Origin: JAXDJH01 sp034663635
GTDB lineage: Bacteria; Actinomycetota; CADDZG01; WHSQ01
Direction: 5' to 3'
Assembly: GCA_034663635.1 (NCBI GenBank)
Contig: JAXDJH010000006.1
Span: 24,318 to 88,317, forward strand
DNA length: 64,000 nucleotides
Shown: positions 57,535 to 64,000 of the stretch, piece after piece
How the letters are laid out: the number at the start of each line of letters is the position of its first letter
Position numbering within the stretch: position 1 is the first letter of the stretch
Notes under the pieces: generated by a model
What the model was told of the DNA's origin: nothing
Databases searched by the model: none
What the model saw: the letters and a program-made list of their open reading frames with translations, nothing else
Program-made: the position numbers and the translations under genes

Positions 57535-58070
57535 CGGAGAAGAGCTGCCGGGTCGGCTTCCCCACTGGTGTAGCGCCTAACGATCTCTTCCTGGATGCGG
57601 TCCAGGACCTCATGGACCTGACGGCGTTTCGCCGAGAGGACCCGCTCGTGCTCGCCCAGAGACTCGATGATCTTCTTGATCTCCTCGACCGGCACTTGAG
57701 AAAGGCGCGACAACGTCGTCTCTCCCACGATCTCGTCGACCCGACGGCGGGGGATATCTGTGTTGCGAGGGATGGAGAGGTCCGGCGCCCGGTCCGGGAG
57801 CGGTGAGTCCGAGCCTCGCTCGTCGTCGGCCAGGATCTCGGGCAGCCTGGACATCAGATCTCCGGTGTGGCGGCCCGCTCGGTGATCGAGCTCGGCCGAG
57901 AGGATGTCGATCCGGGCCTGGCAGAGCCGGCGCTCGAACGAGATCTCGTTCTCGCCTTCTCTACACTCATCCCGGATGACCCTTAGCTCTTCGATGGCGC
58001 GGGTCTCGTAGCCATCGATGTAGGTCGGCTCGACGATCCGATCGACCAGTCTGCGTGGGGCGTCGTTCAT
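57531..58070 (-). CDS. rsiG: RsiG-like c-di-GMP-responsive anti-sigma protein
   Basis: 179 aa, two long helices joined by a variable region. The c-di-GMP motif known from RsiG, E-x3-S-x2-R-x3-Q-x3-D, is fully present at E40, S44, R47, Q51, D55. A second copy lies at E142, S146, R149, H153, D157, with His for Gln. In Streptomyces RsiG both motifs lie in one chain and bind a c-di-GMP dimer to sequester sigma WhiG; Rubrobacter RsiG has a single motif and dimerises. This protein has the Streptomyces arrangement. Older annotation calls this family aerial mycelium formation protein. ATG at 58068-58070. No whiG gene is in the window. Confidence 0.85.
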   Translation of the reverse strand: MNDAPRRLVDRIVEPTYIDGYETRAIEELRVIRDECREGENEISFERRLCQARIDILSAELDHRAGRHTGDLMSRLPEILADDERGSDSPLPDRAPDLSIPRNTDIPRRRVDEIVGETTLSRLSQVPVEEIKKIIESLGEHERVLSAKRRQVHEVLDRIQEEIVRRYTSGEADPAALLR

Positions 58071-58089
58071 CTCTTCGACAGGGTACCGC

Positions 58090-58908
58090 CTAACCGGACC
58101 TGATTCCCAGGAGTTCCCTCGCTTGATCGGGAGTCGCGATGTCACGACCTGCCACCCGTGCCATCGTCGCAACCCGGTCGATGAGCTGGGCATTTGATGT
58201 CGCCGGTTCGCCCGGGGCGAAGTACTTGACGTCCTCGAACCCCGTTCGGACGTGACCCCCGCGGGCTATCGCTTCCTCGGCGACTGGCAGATGAGATCGC
58301 CCGATCCCCGTAGCGCTCCAAGTCGCTCCGTCGGGAAGGTGAGCGGCGAGGAACGCGATGGCGTCGGCCCACGCCGGCAGAGCTCCGGGAACGCCGAGGA
58401 CGAAATCGAAATGCAGATGGTGGTCGCCGGCCGCGTCCTCAACCGTCCGGATCGCGTTCGCGATCATGCCCGCGTCGAAGATCTCGAACTCGGGAACCAC
58501 GTCGAGCTCGCGCATCCTTGCGTACAAACTTCGAACGAGCGGGAGCGGATTCATGAAAACGTCGTCTCCGAAGTTCACCGTTCCCGTGGTCAGCGTCGCC
58601 ATCTCCGGCCGGAGGCCGAGGGGGGCCGCGCGTTCGTCGGCCGAATCGGTGACGGCTCCGCCCGTTGTGAACTGAACGATCAGATCGGTCTCGGCCGTGA
58701 TCGCATCGTGCGCGGCCCGGAACGCGTCAACGTCCATGGTCGGCTTTCCGTCTGAATCTCGCACGTGGAGGTGATAGATCGAGGCACCCGCGTCCTGACA
58801 TCCGCGCGCATCGCGCGCGAGAGCATCAGGGCCGATCGGAAGGTTCGGTTGCTGTTCGGGAGTTAGCTCGGCCCCCACGGCAGCGACGGTGATGATGAGC
58901 GGATCCAC
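58090..58908 (-). CDS. BKACE family beta-keto acid cleavage enzyme (DUF849)
   Basis: 272 aa TIM-barrel Zn enzyme that condenses a beta-keto acid with acetyl-CoA and cleaves it (type enzyme: 3-keto-5-aminohexanoate cleavage enzyme, Kce). Zn ligands H46-x-H48 (YHLHVRD), conserved Glu14 (GAE), the GGHVRTGFED signature (about 217-226) and the C-terminal SNAQLIDRV. Substrate class cannot be set from sequence. GTG/ATG start at 58906-58908. It lies 19 nt upstream of the RsiG-like gene. Confidence 0.9.
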   Translation of the reverse strand: MDPLIITVAAVGAELTPEQQPNLPIGPDALARDARGCQDAGASIYHLHVRDSDGKPTMDVDAFRAAHDAITAETDLIVQFTTGGAVTDSADERAAPLGLRPEMATLTTGTVNFGDDVFMNPLPLVRSLYARMRELDVVPEFEIFDAGMIANAIRTVEDAAGDHHLHFDFVLGVPGALPAWADAIAFLAAHLPDGATWSATGIGRSHLPVAEEAIARGGHVRTGFEDVKYFAPGEPATSNAQLIDRVATMARVAGRDIATPDQARELLGIRSG

Positions 58909-58927
58909 ATCCGCAGGGTAACGAGCT

Positions 58928-60031
58928 TTAGTTGCAGAGTGAGGCTGCCAGCGGAGTTGGGTTCACGGCCCCTCCGCCCCCCGGGTGGTATTCGAAATGA
59001 AGGTGCGGTGTGCCCGCCGCGTTGCCGGTGTCGCCCAGCGTTGCTATCTGCTGACCCGCGGAAACGTGGCCGCCGGTCACCATGTTCTGTTGGTTGTGCA
59101 TGTACCAGTAAGCGTTCCCGTCATCACCCGAGAGGAAGATCATGTTGCCTCCACTGCCGTCGTAAGCGGCGTAGGTGATGGTTCCAGAAGTGACCGCGAC
59201 TAGCGGGGTCCCGTAAGCCCCCATCATGTCAACGCCCTGGTGCGTGTGCCCGTCACGCGGAGCGCCCCAACTGTCCACAAACGAAACGGGTCCGGCCACC
59301 GGGCAGTACATGCCGTCGGTCGATGTGAGGCTGAGGCTGCTTGAGGCCGCCGGTGCTGCAGTCGCGGGAGCGGGAGAGCTCGCCGCAAGCTCGCGTTGAA
59401 GACGCTCGTACTCGGCGGCCACCGAGTCGAAGCGCGCTTGGAGCGCATCGTTTTCTTGTGCAAGAGCCTCGGTCACACCCTCTAGCTGACTGCTCGACTC
59501 GGCGAGAGTGTCTTCGAGCTGCGCGAGCTCCGCGCGGGAGCGAGACAGATGAACGAAGACGCTGGAATCGTTCATCGAGACGCGAGACAACATCTCGGTG
59601 CGACTAACCGCTTCGGACATGTCTTCGGCACCGAAGAGGATCTCGACCATCCCGCTGCTTCCCGACATGTAGAGCTTGCGAGCCCGTTTCACGGCCTCCA
59701 CCTGAAGCTGATCTCGCTTGGCCGAGAGGGAATCCATGCGGTCGCGGGTCTCGGTGATCTTGCGGTCGAGCAGCTCGTCCTGGGTCCGGAGGTCTTCGAT
59801 CTTGCTTTGGGCCGCGTTTAGTTCGGCCTGGATCGAATCCATCCTGGCCCTGATGTCGGAAACCGGCTCCTCGCCCGACGCCACGCTCGTAAAGAGCGGA
59901 AGAGTCATCACGGCAAGTGCGGCGCCTGCGACCACTAGTCGGATCGCCCGGGAGCTGCGTCCTGAGGACACGGCGGCTGACGCTAGCACACGGCCAAGTT
60001 TCGGCCCCAGCCGAAGATGTCCTTCTCCCAC
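58928..60031 (-). CDS. Coiled-coil M23 (LytM-type) peptidase
   Basis: 367 aa. Signal or anchor helix about 29-53, a long coiled coil (about 60-215; SIQAELNAAQSKIEDLR...) and a C-terminal M23 zinc peptidase with HTHQGVDMMGAYGTP (His, Asp) and TPHLHFEYHPGG (HxH). The set is complete, so an active peptidoglycan endopeptidase or an EnvC/RipC-like activator is likely. GTG at 60029-60031; shorter starts exist. A disulfide could join MYCPV and the C-terminal Cys. Confidence 0.88.
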   Translation of the reverse strand: MGEGHLRLGPKLGRVLASAAVSSGRSSRAIRLVVAGAALAVMTLPLFTSVASGEEPVSDIRARMDSIQAELNAAQSKIEDLRTQDELLDRKITETRDRMDSLSAKRDQLQVEAVKRARKLYMSGSSGMVEILFGAEDMSEAVSRTEMLSRVSMNDSSVFVHLSRSRAELAQLEDTLAESSSQLEGVTEALAQENDALQARFDSVAAEYERLQRELAASSPAPATAAPAASSSLSLTSTDGMYCPVAGPVSFVDSWGAPRDGHTHQGVDMMGAYGTPLVAVTSGTITYAAYDGSGGNMIFLSGDDGNAYWYMHNQQNMVTGGHVSAGQQIATLGDTGNAAGTPHLHFEYHPGGGGAVNPTPLAASLCN

Positions 60032-60071
60032 CGACCCAGGGGGCGTCGGGGGGCGTCGCTAGACTGGTCCC

Positions 60072-60725
60072 GTGAGGGGTGTTGAGGACTACCTCGAAGA
60101 GATAAAACGGCTCGAGGAAGACGGCGAGCGGATCACAGCCACGGTGGTGGCTCGGATCCTGGACGTCTCGTTGCCGTCTGCCTCGGAGATGCTCAAGCGG
60201 CTCGCCAGCGAGGGATACCTCTCCCGGCAGAAGGGTGGGGACATCCTTCTGACCCCCGACGGGCGCCGTCTGGCCCACACGATCCTTCGCCGCCACCGGC
60301 TCGTCGAGTGCCTCCTGGTCGAGAAACTCGGCATGGCCTGGCACGAGGTCCACGGTGAGGCCCACAAGATCGAGCACGCCATCTCCGCTCGAGTGGAGGA
60401 AGCGATGGCCCAGGCCCTCGACTACCCCGACTACTGCCCCCACGGCCACCCGATCTGCCCGGTCGATCTCAGGGAACTGAGACGGCTGAGCGAGATGGAG
60501 GCGGGCGAGCGCGGCAGCGTGGCCCAGATCTCCGAGATCAAGGAGGACGTCTTGCCCTATCTGGATGGACTCGGGGTGAGGCCGGGGGCCGAGCTCATCG
60601 TCAAGGACGTGGCTCCGATGGAGGGTCCTCTGGCGATCGAGACCGAACAGGGAGTGGTGTCGATAGGGCGAGACCTTGCCGCCCTCATCCGGCTGTCGGC
60701 CGGACAAGGGATCACAGACCGCTAG
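60072..60725 (+). CDS. DtxR/MntR-family metal-dependent repressor
   Basis: 217 aa. Winged helix with YLEEIKRLEEDGERITATVVARILDVSLPSASEML (about 7-42), a dimerisation domain with metal-binding His/Glu (RRHRLVECLLV, WHEVHGEAHKIEH) and a C-terminal FeoA/SH3-like domain (about 140-215). CPHGHP forms a part of the metal site. The metal (Fe or Mn) cannot be told. GTG start at 60072, 40 nt from the divergent M23 gene; stop overlaps the PMT gene tail by 4 nt. Confidence 0.9.
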   Translation: MRGVEDYLEEIKRLEEDGERITATVVARILDVSLPSASEMLKRLASEGYLSRQKGGDILLTPDGRRLAHTILRRHRLVECLLVEKLGMAWHEVHGEAHKIEHAISARVEEAMAQALDYPDYCPHGHPICPVDLRELRRLSEMEAGERGSVAQISEIKEDVLPYLDGLGVRPGAELIVKDVAPMEGPLAIETEQGVVSIGRDLAALIRLSAGQGITDR

Positions 60726-62188
60726 ATCGGGCGCGTTTCCCCCCAGCACCAACCATTCGGTGGAGCTCCCGAATCCAAGATGCGCTTTTGAGGCCCGATC
60801 GGACCGGTGGGGTCGAACTGGATGTGCCACCCCGGCGAGCCGCAATCGTCGAACCAGATACGGAGCTCCCGTTGGTAAGGGGAAAGTGGCGTCGCCGTCA
60901 GCGTTGGATAGAAGAACGCGAACAACGCCAAGGCCGCTCCCGCGTACACGACGGCGACGGTGCGGCTCCATCGGAAACGAGTGAGGTCATCGAGAACCGC
61001 TCCAAGCGCGAGGCACAGGAATGGGATCGCGGGCAAGAAGTAACTGATCCAAACCGACCTGCGTAGCGACAGCGGAACGTAGAGCGCGTAACTCGTCAGA
61101 AAGCCGATCACGATGAAACCGGCAGCGCGTGTCGGGACCTTTTCCCTTATCCAGCGCACGCCGCAGTACACGATCGCAAGTAAGCCGCTCCACCAAACGA
61201 GGGGACTTCCCCCCGCCATGATCCAGCGGATATCTCCGCCCGCGGTCCGCTCGAAGAAATACGGCTGAGGTCGCATCAGAAGTGGCCACGACCACGCGGG
61301 AGAACGAAAGCTCGTCATCAACGCGAACGTCGTATGGAACCTGTACATGCGCACCTGCTCTTGTCCCCAGGCTGCGAGCCATGAACCGTCGGACCAAGGT
61401 AAAGAGATAACGGATCCATGGATCCGTCCGATGTACACGAGGCAATTGCAGACCGCCGGAACCACGACGAACGCGACAAGGATCGGGCCCCATAGGTCTC
61501 GGATCGTCTTGTCCAACGGATTCGCGACGCCTTGCCTGCGACGATCCGAGACTCCCCACCAGACGAGAACCGTTATCAGGCCCGCGAGCGCGAGGAAGCC
61601 CGACCACTTGGAGGCGATGGCCGCCCCAGCGCAGATCCCCGACGAGATGAGCCAAGGCCGTCTGAACCACGGCCGCCCGGCCCCCCCGCTATCGCGATCC
61701 AAAACGATGCAAAGGAATGCGGCAGTTGCGAAGAACGGCACGAAGATGTCCAAGAGGGCCGCGCGGGAGTTGACGAAGTGCATGAAGTCGATCGCAAGTA
61801 GGAATGCAGCCAGGCCTGCCGCGGCCCTGGACCTGAACAACCTCCTCGCCAGAACGTATGCAAGCGCGACGGTGAGGGTTCCTGCAAGCGCGGGGAAGAA
61901 TCTCCATCCGAAGACCCCATTTCCGAAGAGGCGGCCGCCGGCTGCGATGAGCAGCTCGCCCAATGGGGGGTGAGGCACTATCTCCAGTGGGACCGAGCAG
62001 GCCCCTGAGGCGAGATTCTGGACGCGACATGCGAGCGCGACATAGAAGTGCTCGTCGTAGATGAACCCCACGGGGTCCGCCAATCCGATGAACCGGATCA
62101 GACCCGCGAACACGGTCAACCCCGTCAGGGTGATCCAGTCGGCGACCGACCAAACGGTTCGTGGCCACGACTCAGCAGCCGACGACAT
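60722..62188 (-). CDS. pmt: Dolichyl-phosphate-mannose-protein mannosyltransferase (PMT, GT39)
   Basis: 488 aa, about ten membrane helices. The catalytic DE motif is in IYDEHFYVAL (about 44-53), and the HPPLGELLIAAG loop (about 74-85) is typical of the family, which transfers mannose from polyprenyl-phosphate-mannose to Ser/Thr of exported proteins. Actinobacteria are among the few bacteria with PMT. ATG at 62186-62188, 9 nt after the acyl-CoA dehydrogenase stop region. Convergent to DtxR-like gene. Confidence 0.9.
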   Translation of the reverse strand: MSSAAESWPRTVWSVADWITLTGLTVFAGLIRFIGLADPVGFIYDEHFYVALACRVQNLASGACSVPLEIVPHPPLGELLIAAGGRLFGNGVFGWRFFPALAGTLTVALAYVLARRLFRSRAAAGLAAFLLAIDFMHFVNSRAALLDIFVPFFATAAFLCIVLDRDSGGAGRPWFRRPWLISSGICAGAAIASKWSGFLALAGLITVLVWWGVSDRRRQGVANPLDKTIRDLWGPILVAFVVVPAVCNCLVYIGRIHGSVISLPWSDGSWLAAWGQEQVRMYRFHTTFALMTSFRSPAWSWPLLMRPQPYFFERTAGGDIRWIMAGGSPLVWWSGLLAIVYCGVRWIREKVPTRAAGFIVIGFLTSYALYVPLSLRRSVWISYFLPAIPFLCLALGAVLDDLTRFRWSRTVAVVYAGAALALFAFFYPTLTATPLSPYQRELRIWFDDCGSPGWHIQFDPTGPIGPQKRILDSGAPPNGWCWGETRPI

Positions 62189-62197
62189 AGAGATCGG

Positions 62198-63385
62198 CTA
62201 CAGGCCCAGGGTGCGGCCGATGATCTCTTTCATGATCTCGGAGGTGCCTCCGCCGATGGGGCCGAGTCGAGAGTCGCGGAGTGCCCGCTCCGCCGAGAAC
62301 TCCGTCATGTAGCCGTAGCCACCGTGGATCTGGACGCATTCGTCGGCGACATGAACCGCGACCTCGCTCGTGTACAGCTTGGCCATCGCCACTTCCTTGA
62401 TCGGGTTCTCGCCCGCGGCGTAAAGACGAAGGGCGTTGTAGGTGAGAGCACGCCCCGCTTCGATCCGGGTCGCCATACCGGCAAACCGATGACGCCAGAC
62501 CTGGAACTTCCCGATCGGACGATTGAAGGCAGTGCGCTCCAGCGCGTAAGCCTTCGCGTAGTCATAGACGCGAGCCGCGCCGGCGACCTGGCCCAGCGCC
62601 ATGATCAGTCGCTCCCACGCGAAGTTGTTCATGATGGCCAGGAAGCCCGAGCCTTCGTCGCCAAGCCGCTGCGAGTCCGGCACCCGTACGTCGGAGAAGG
62701 ACAGCTCGCCCGTTTGTCCCGACCTCCACCCCAGCATCTTCAGTTTGCGGGCGCTGTAGCCGGCTGCGTTCGTATCCACCACGAACAAGGTGATCCCCGT
62801 GTGTGGGGGCTCGGCGTCCACATCGGTCTTCGCAGCAACCACTACGTAGTCCGCCCAAGCGCCGTTGGTGATGAAAAGCTTCGAGCCGTTGATGACCCAG
62901 TCGTCGCCATCGCGTCGAGCCGTCGTCTTGATCCCTGCTACGTCGGAGCCTGCGTCGGGCTCGGTGACTCCCAGGGCTCCGACTATCGAGCCGTCCATCG
63001 ACGGAATGAGCCAGCGCGCATGCTGCTCCGCGTCTCCGAAGTTGTAGACGTACAACATCGCGAGGTCTTTGTGCGCGCCGAGGCAGGCGGAGACTCCACC
63101 GGACCCGATCCGGGCGAACTCCTCCGTGATGATCGCGTCGGCGAGGAAATCTGGTCCCGACCCGCCGAGTTCCTCGGGGAACTTGGCCCCGAAGAGTCCG
63201 AGCTCGCCCACCCGGTGGAAGATCTCCTTCGGAAATTCCTCGGCCTTCTCCCATTCGGCGGCATGTGGAGCAAGTTCGCGCTCGACGAAGCTACGGACCG
63301 AGGCTCGCAGCTCGCGATGTTCCGGCGTGAACAGTTCGAAGGTGTCCTCGAGCGACGAGGAGTCGGGCCGTAGCGTCGTGCTCAC
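62198..63385 (-). CDS. Acyl-CoA dehydrogenase
   Basis: 395 aa FAD enzyme. Typical signatures: ALGVTEPDAGSDVAGIKTTA (about 136-155), the WVINGSKLFITNGAWAD segment, RLIMALGQVAGAARV and the C-terminal QIHGGYGYMTEFSAERALRDSR (about 353-374). Glu catalytic base is not pinned. GTG start at 63383-63385 overlaps the stop of the second acyl-CoA dehydrogenase (GTGA), so both are one operon and may form a heteromeric complex, as known for some actinobacterial ACADs. A longer frame upstream is the neighbour out of phase. Confidence 0.93.
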   Translation of the reverse strand: MSTTLRPDSSSLEDTFELFTPEHRELRASVRSFVERELAPHAAEWEKAEEFPKEIFHRVGELGLFGAKFPEELGGSGPDFLADAIITEEFARIGSGGVSACLGAHKDLAMLYVYNFGDAEQHARWLIPSMDGSIVGALGVTEPDAGSDVAGIKTTARRDGDDWVINGSKLFITNGAWADYVVVAAKTDVDAEPPHTGITLFVVDTNAAGYSARKLKMLGWRSGQTGELSFSDVRVPDSQRLGDEGSGFLAIMNNFAWERLIMALGQVAGAARVYDYAKAYALERTAFNRPIGKFQVWRHRFAGMATRIEAGRALTYNALRLYAAGENPIKEVAMAKLYTSEVAVHVADECVQIHGGYGYMTEFSAERALRDSRLGPIGGGTSEIMKEIIGRTLGL

Positions 63386-64000
63386 AGGCCCTCCATCCGT
63401 CCGATGACATCGCGCATGATCTCGTCGGTGCCTCCGCCAATGCGGATAAGACGCGAGTCGCGCCAGGCGCGTTGGATCGGGAACTCCACCGTGTAGCCGT
63501 AACCCCCGAAGATCTGCAGAGCCTGGTCCACGACCTTCCACGAGACCTCTCCAGTGATCAGCTTTGCCATCGAGATCTCCCGCACGGGATATTCGCCGCG
63601 GTTCACGCGCGATGCAGCTTCGTAAACCAGCTGCTGCGCGGCCTCGACTTCGGTCGCCATGTCCGCGAGCTTGTGCCGGATCACTTGATGCTTGCCGATC
63701 GGTTTTCCGAACGTCTCGCGCTGCTTTGCGTAAGCGAGGGCCGCTTCGAACGAACGACGCGCTCCCTGGATCGCTCCGGCCGCGCCGATCAACCGCTCAC
63801 CTTGGAGCTCCCAAGAGATGTTGTAGAACCCTTCGCCCTCGTTGCCGAGCAACGCGTCATCGGGCAGGTACATATCCGTGAACGAGATCTCACCCGTGTC
63901 GGAGCTGTACATCCCCATCTTGTCGAGGGTCCGAGCGACCTCGTAGCCCGGCGTGTCCGTGTCCACGATGAACAACGAGATCCCCTGATGTGACGCGTCT
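63382..64000 (-). CDS. Acyl-CoA dehydrogenase (partial, N-terminus beyond window)
   Basis: The frame is open to the right edge, with about 205 residues of the middle and C-terminal part visible: DASHQGISLFIVDTDTPGYEV at the edge (a family beta-domain strand), YSSDTGEISFTDMYLPDD, RETFGKPIGKHQVIRHKLADMATE, IFGGYGYTVEFPIQRAWRDSRL and IGGGTDEIM. Start lies outside. It overlaps the following acyl-CoA dehydrogenase by 4 nt. Two adjacent ACADs suggest beta-oxidation or degradation of a branched or cyclic acid. Confidence 0.93.
   Translation of the reverse strand, partial: DASHQGISLFIVDTDTPGYEVARTLDKMGMYSSDTGEISFTDMYLPDDALLGNEGEGFYNISWELQGERLIGAAGAIQGARRSFEAALAYAKQRETFGKPIGKHQVIRHKLADMATEVEAAQQLVYEAASRVNRGEYPVREISMAKLITGEVSWKVVDQALQIFGGYGYTVEFPIQRAWRDSRLIRIGGGTDEIMRDVIGRMEGL

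Overview
The window is high-GC, densely packed bacterial chromosome, most likely from a deep-branching or uncultured member of the Actinomycetota. The markers are a WhiB protein, a 33-residue bS22-type ribosomal protein, a MarP-like CvpA/trypsin protease, an MshA-like glycosyltransferase, an F420-type LLM oxidoreductase, an RsiG-like protein and a proC / HTH / bS22 / epimerase / acyltransferase block resembling the mycobacterial Rv0500-Rv0502 neighbourhood. Starts are often GTG or TTG, genes commonly overlap by 4 nt, and several promoters sit so close to the start codon that leaderless mRNAs are likely.

Region 1 (1-20 kb) is an aerobic respiratory island. It holds a caa3-type cytochrome oxidase (ctaD partial, ctaC with fused cytochrome c, ctaE), a redoxin, a CopC-like copper protein and a complete System I cytochrome c maturation set (ccmE-F-H, a CcmI-like protein, ccmA-B, ccmC-D). 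It ends in an eight-gene operon for a cytochrome bc complex with split cytochrome b, Rieske protein, diheme cytochrome c and, unusually, a 2[4Fe-4S] ferredoxin. CcmE is of the Cys type. CcdA and a second TlpA-like protein at 33-34 kb would supply reductant.

Region 2 (20-29.3 kb) holds an RTX-repeat protein, a Tat-exported metallophosphoesterase and a tightly overlapping heme operon, rex-hemA-hemC-cobA/hemD-hemB-hemL. A perfect Rex operator covers the -35 of the rex promoter, so heme synthesis is tied to NADH/NAD+ balance, which fits the heme-rich region 1.

Region 3 (29.4-32.3 kb) is a mobile element. An IS1595-like transposase and four unrecognised passenger genes lie between 23-bp inverted repeats and a 10-bp direct repeat, with internal terminators that suggest a small RNA.

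Region 4 (32.5-46 kb) has ccdA-tlpA, a Crp/Fnr regulator, an acyl-CoA ligase, a sugar-phosphate isomerase-like protein and a lone receiver domain. These are followed by a sulfate-assimilation operon (sulfite reductase, APS reductase, zinc-ribbon protein) behind a palindromic operator, then the Rv0500-0502-like block into which DUF62, WhiB and Clp1-like genes have been placed.

Region 5 (46-64 kb) is mixed metabolism and envelope: SDR, MarP-like protease, AcuC-type deacetylase, aldehyde dehydrogenase, divergent proC/proline dehydrogenase, glycosyltransferase and GNAT, an XRE regulator with an HbhA-like Ala/Lys-rich protein, an RsiG-like protein with two c-di-GMP motifs, BKACE enzyme, M23 peptidase, DtxR-type regulator, protein mannosyltransferase and two acyl-CoA dehydrogenases (the last cut by the window edge). 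I found no rRNA, convincing tRNA or CRISPR array.
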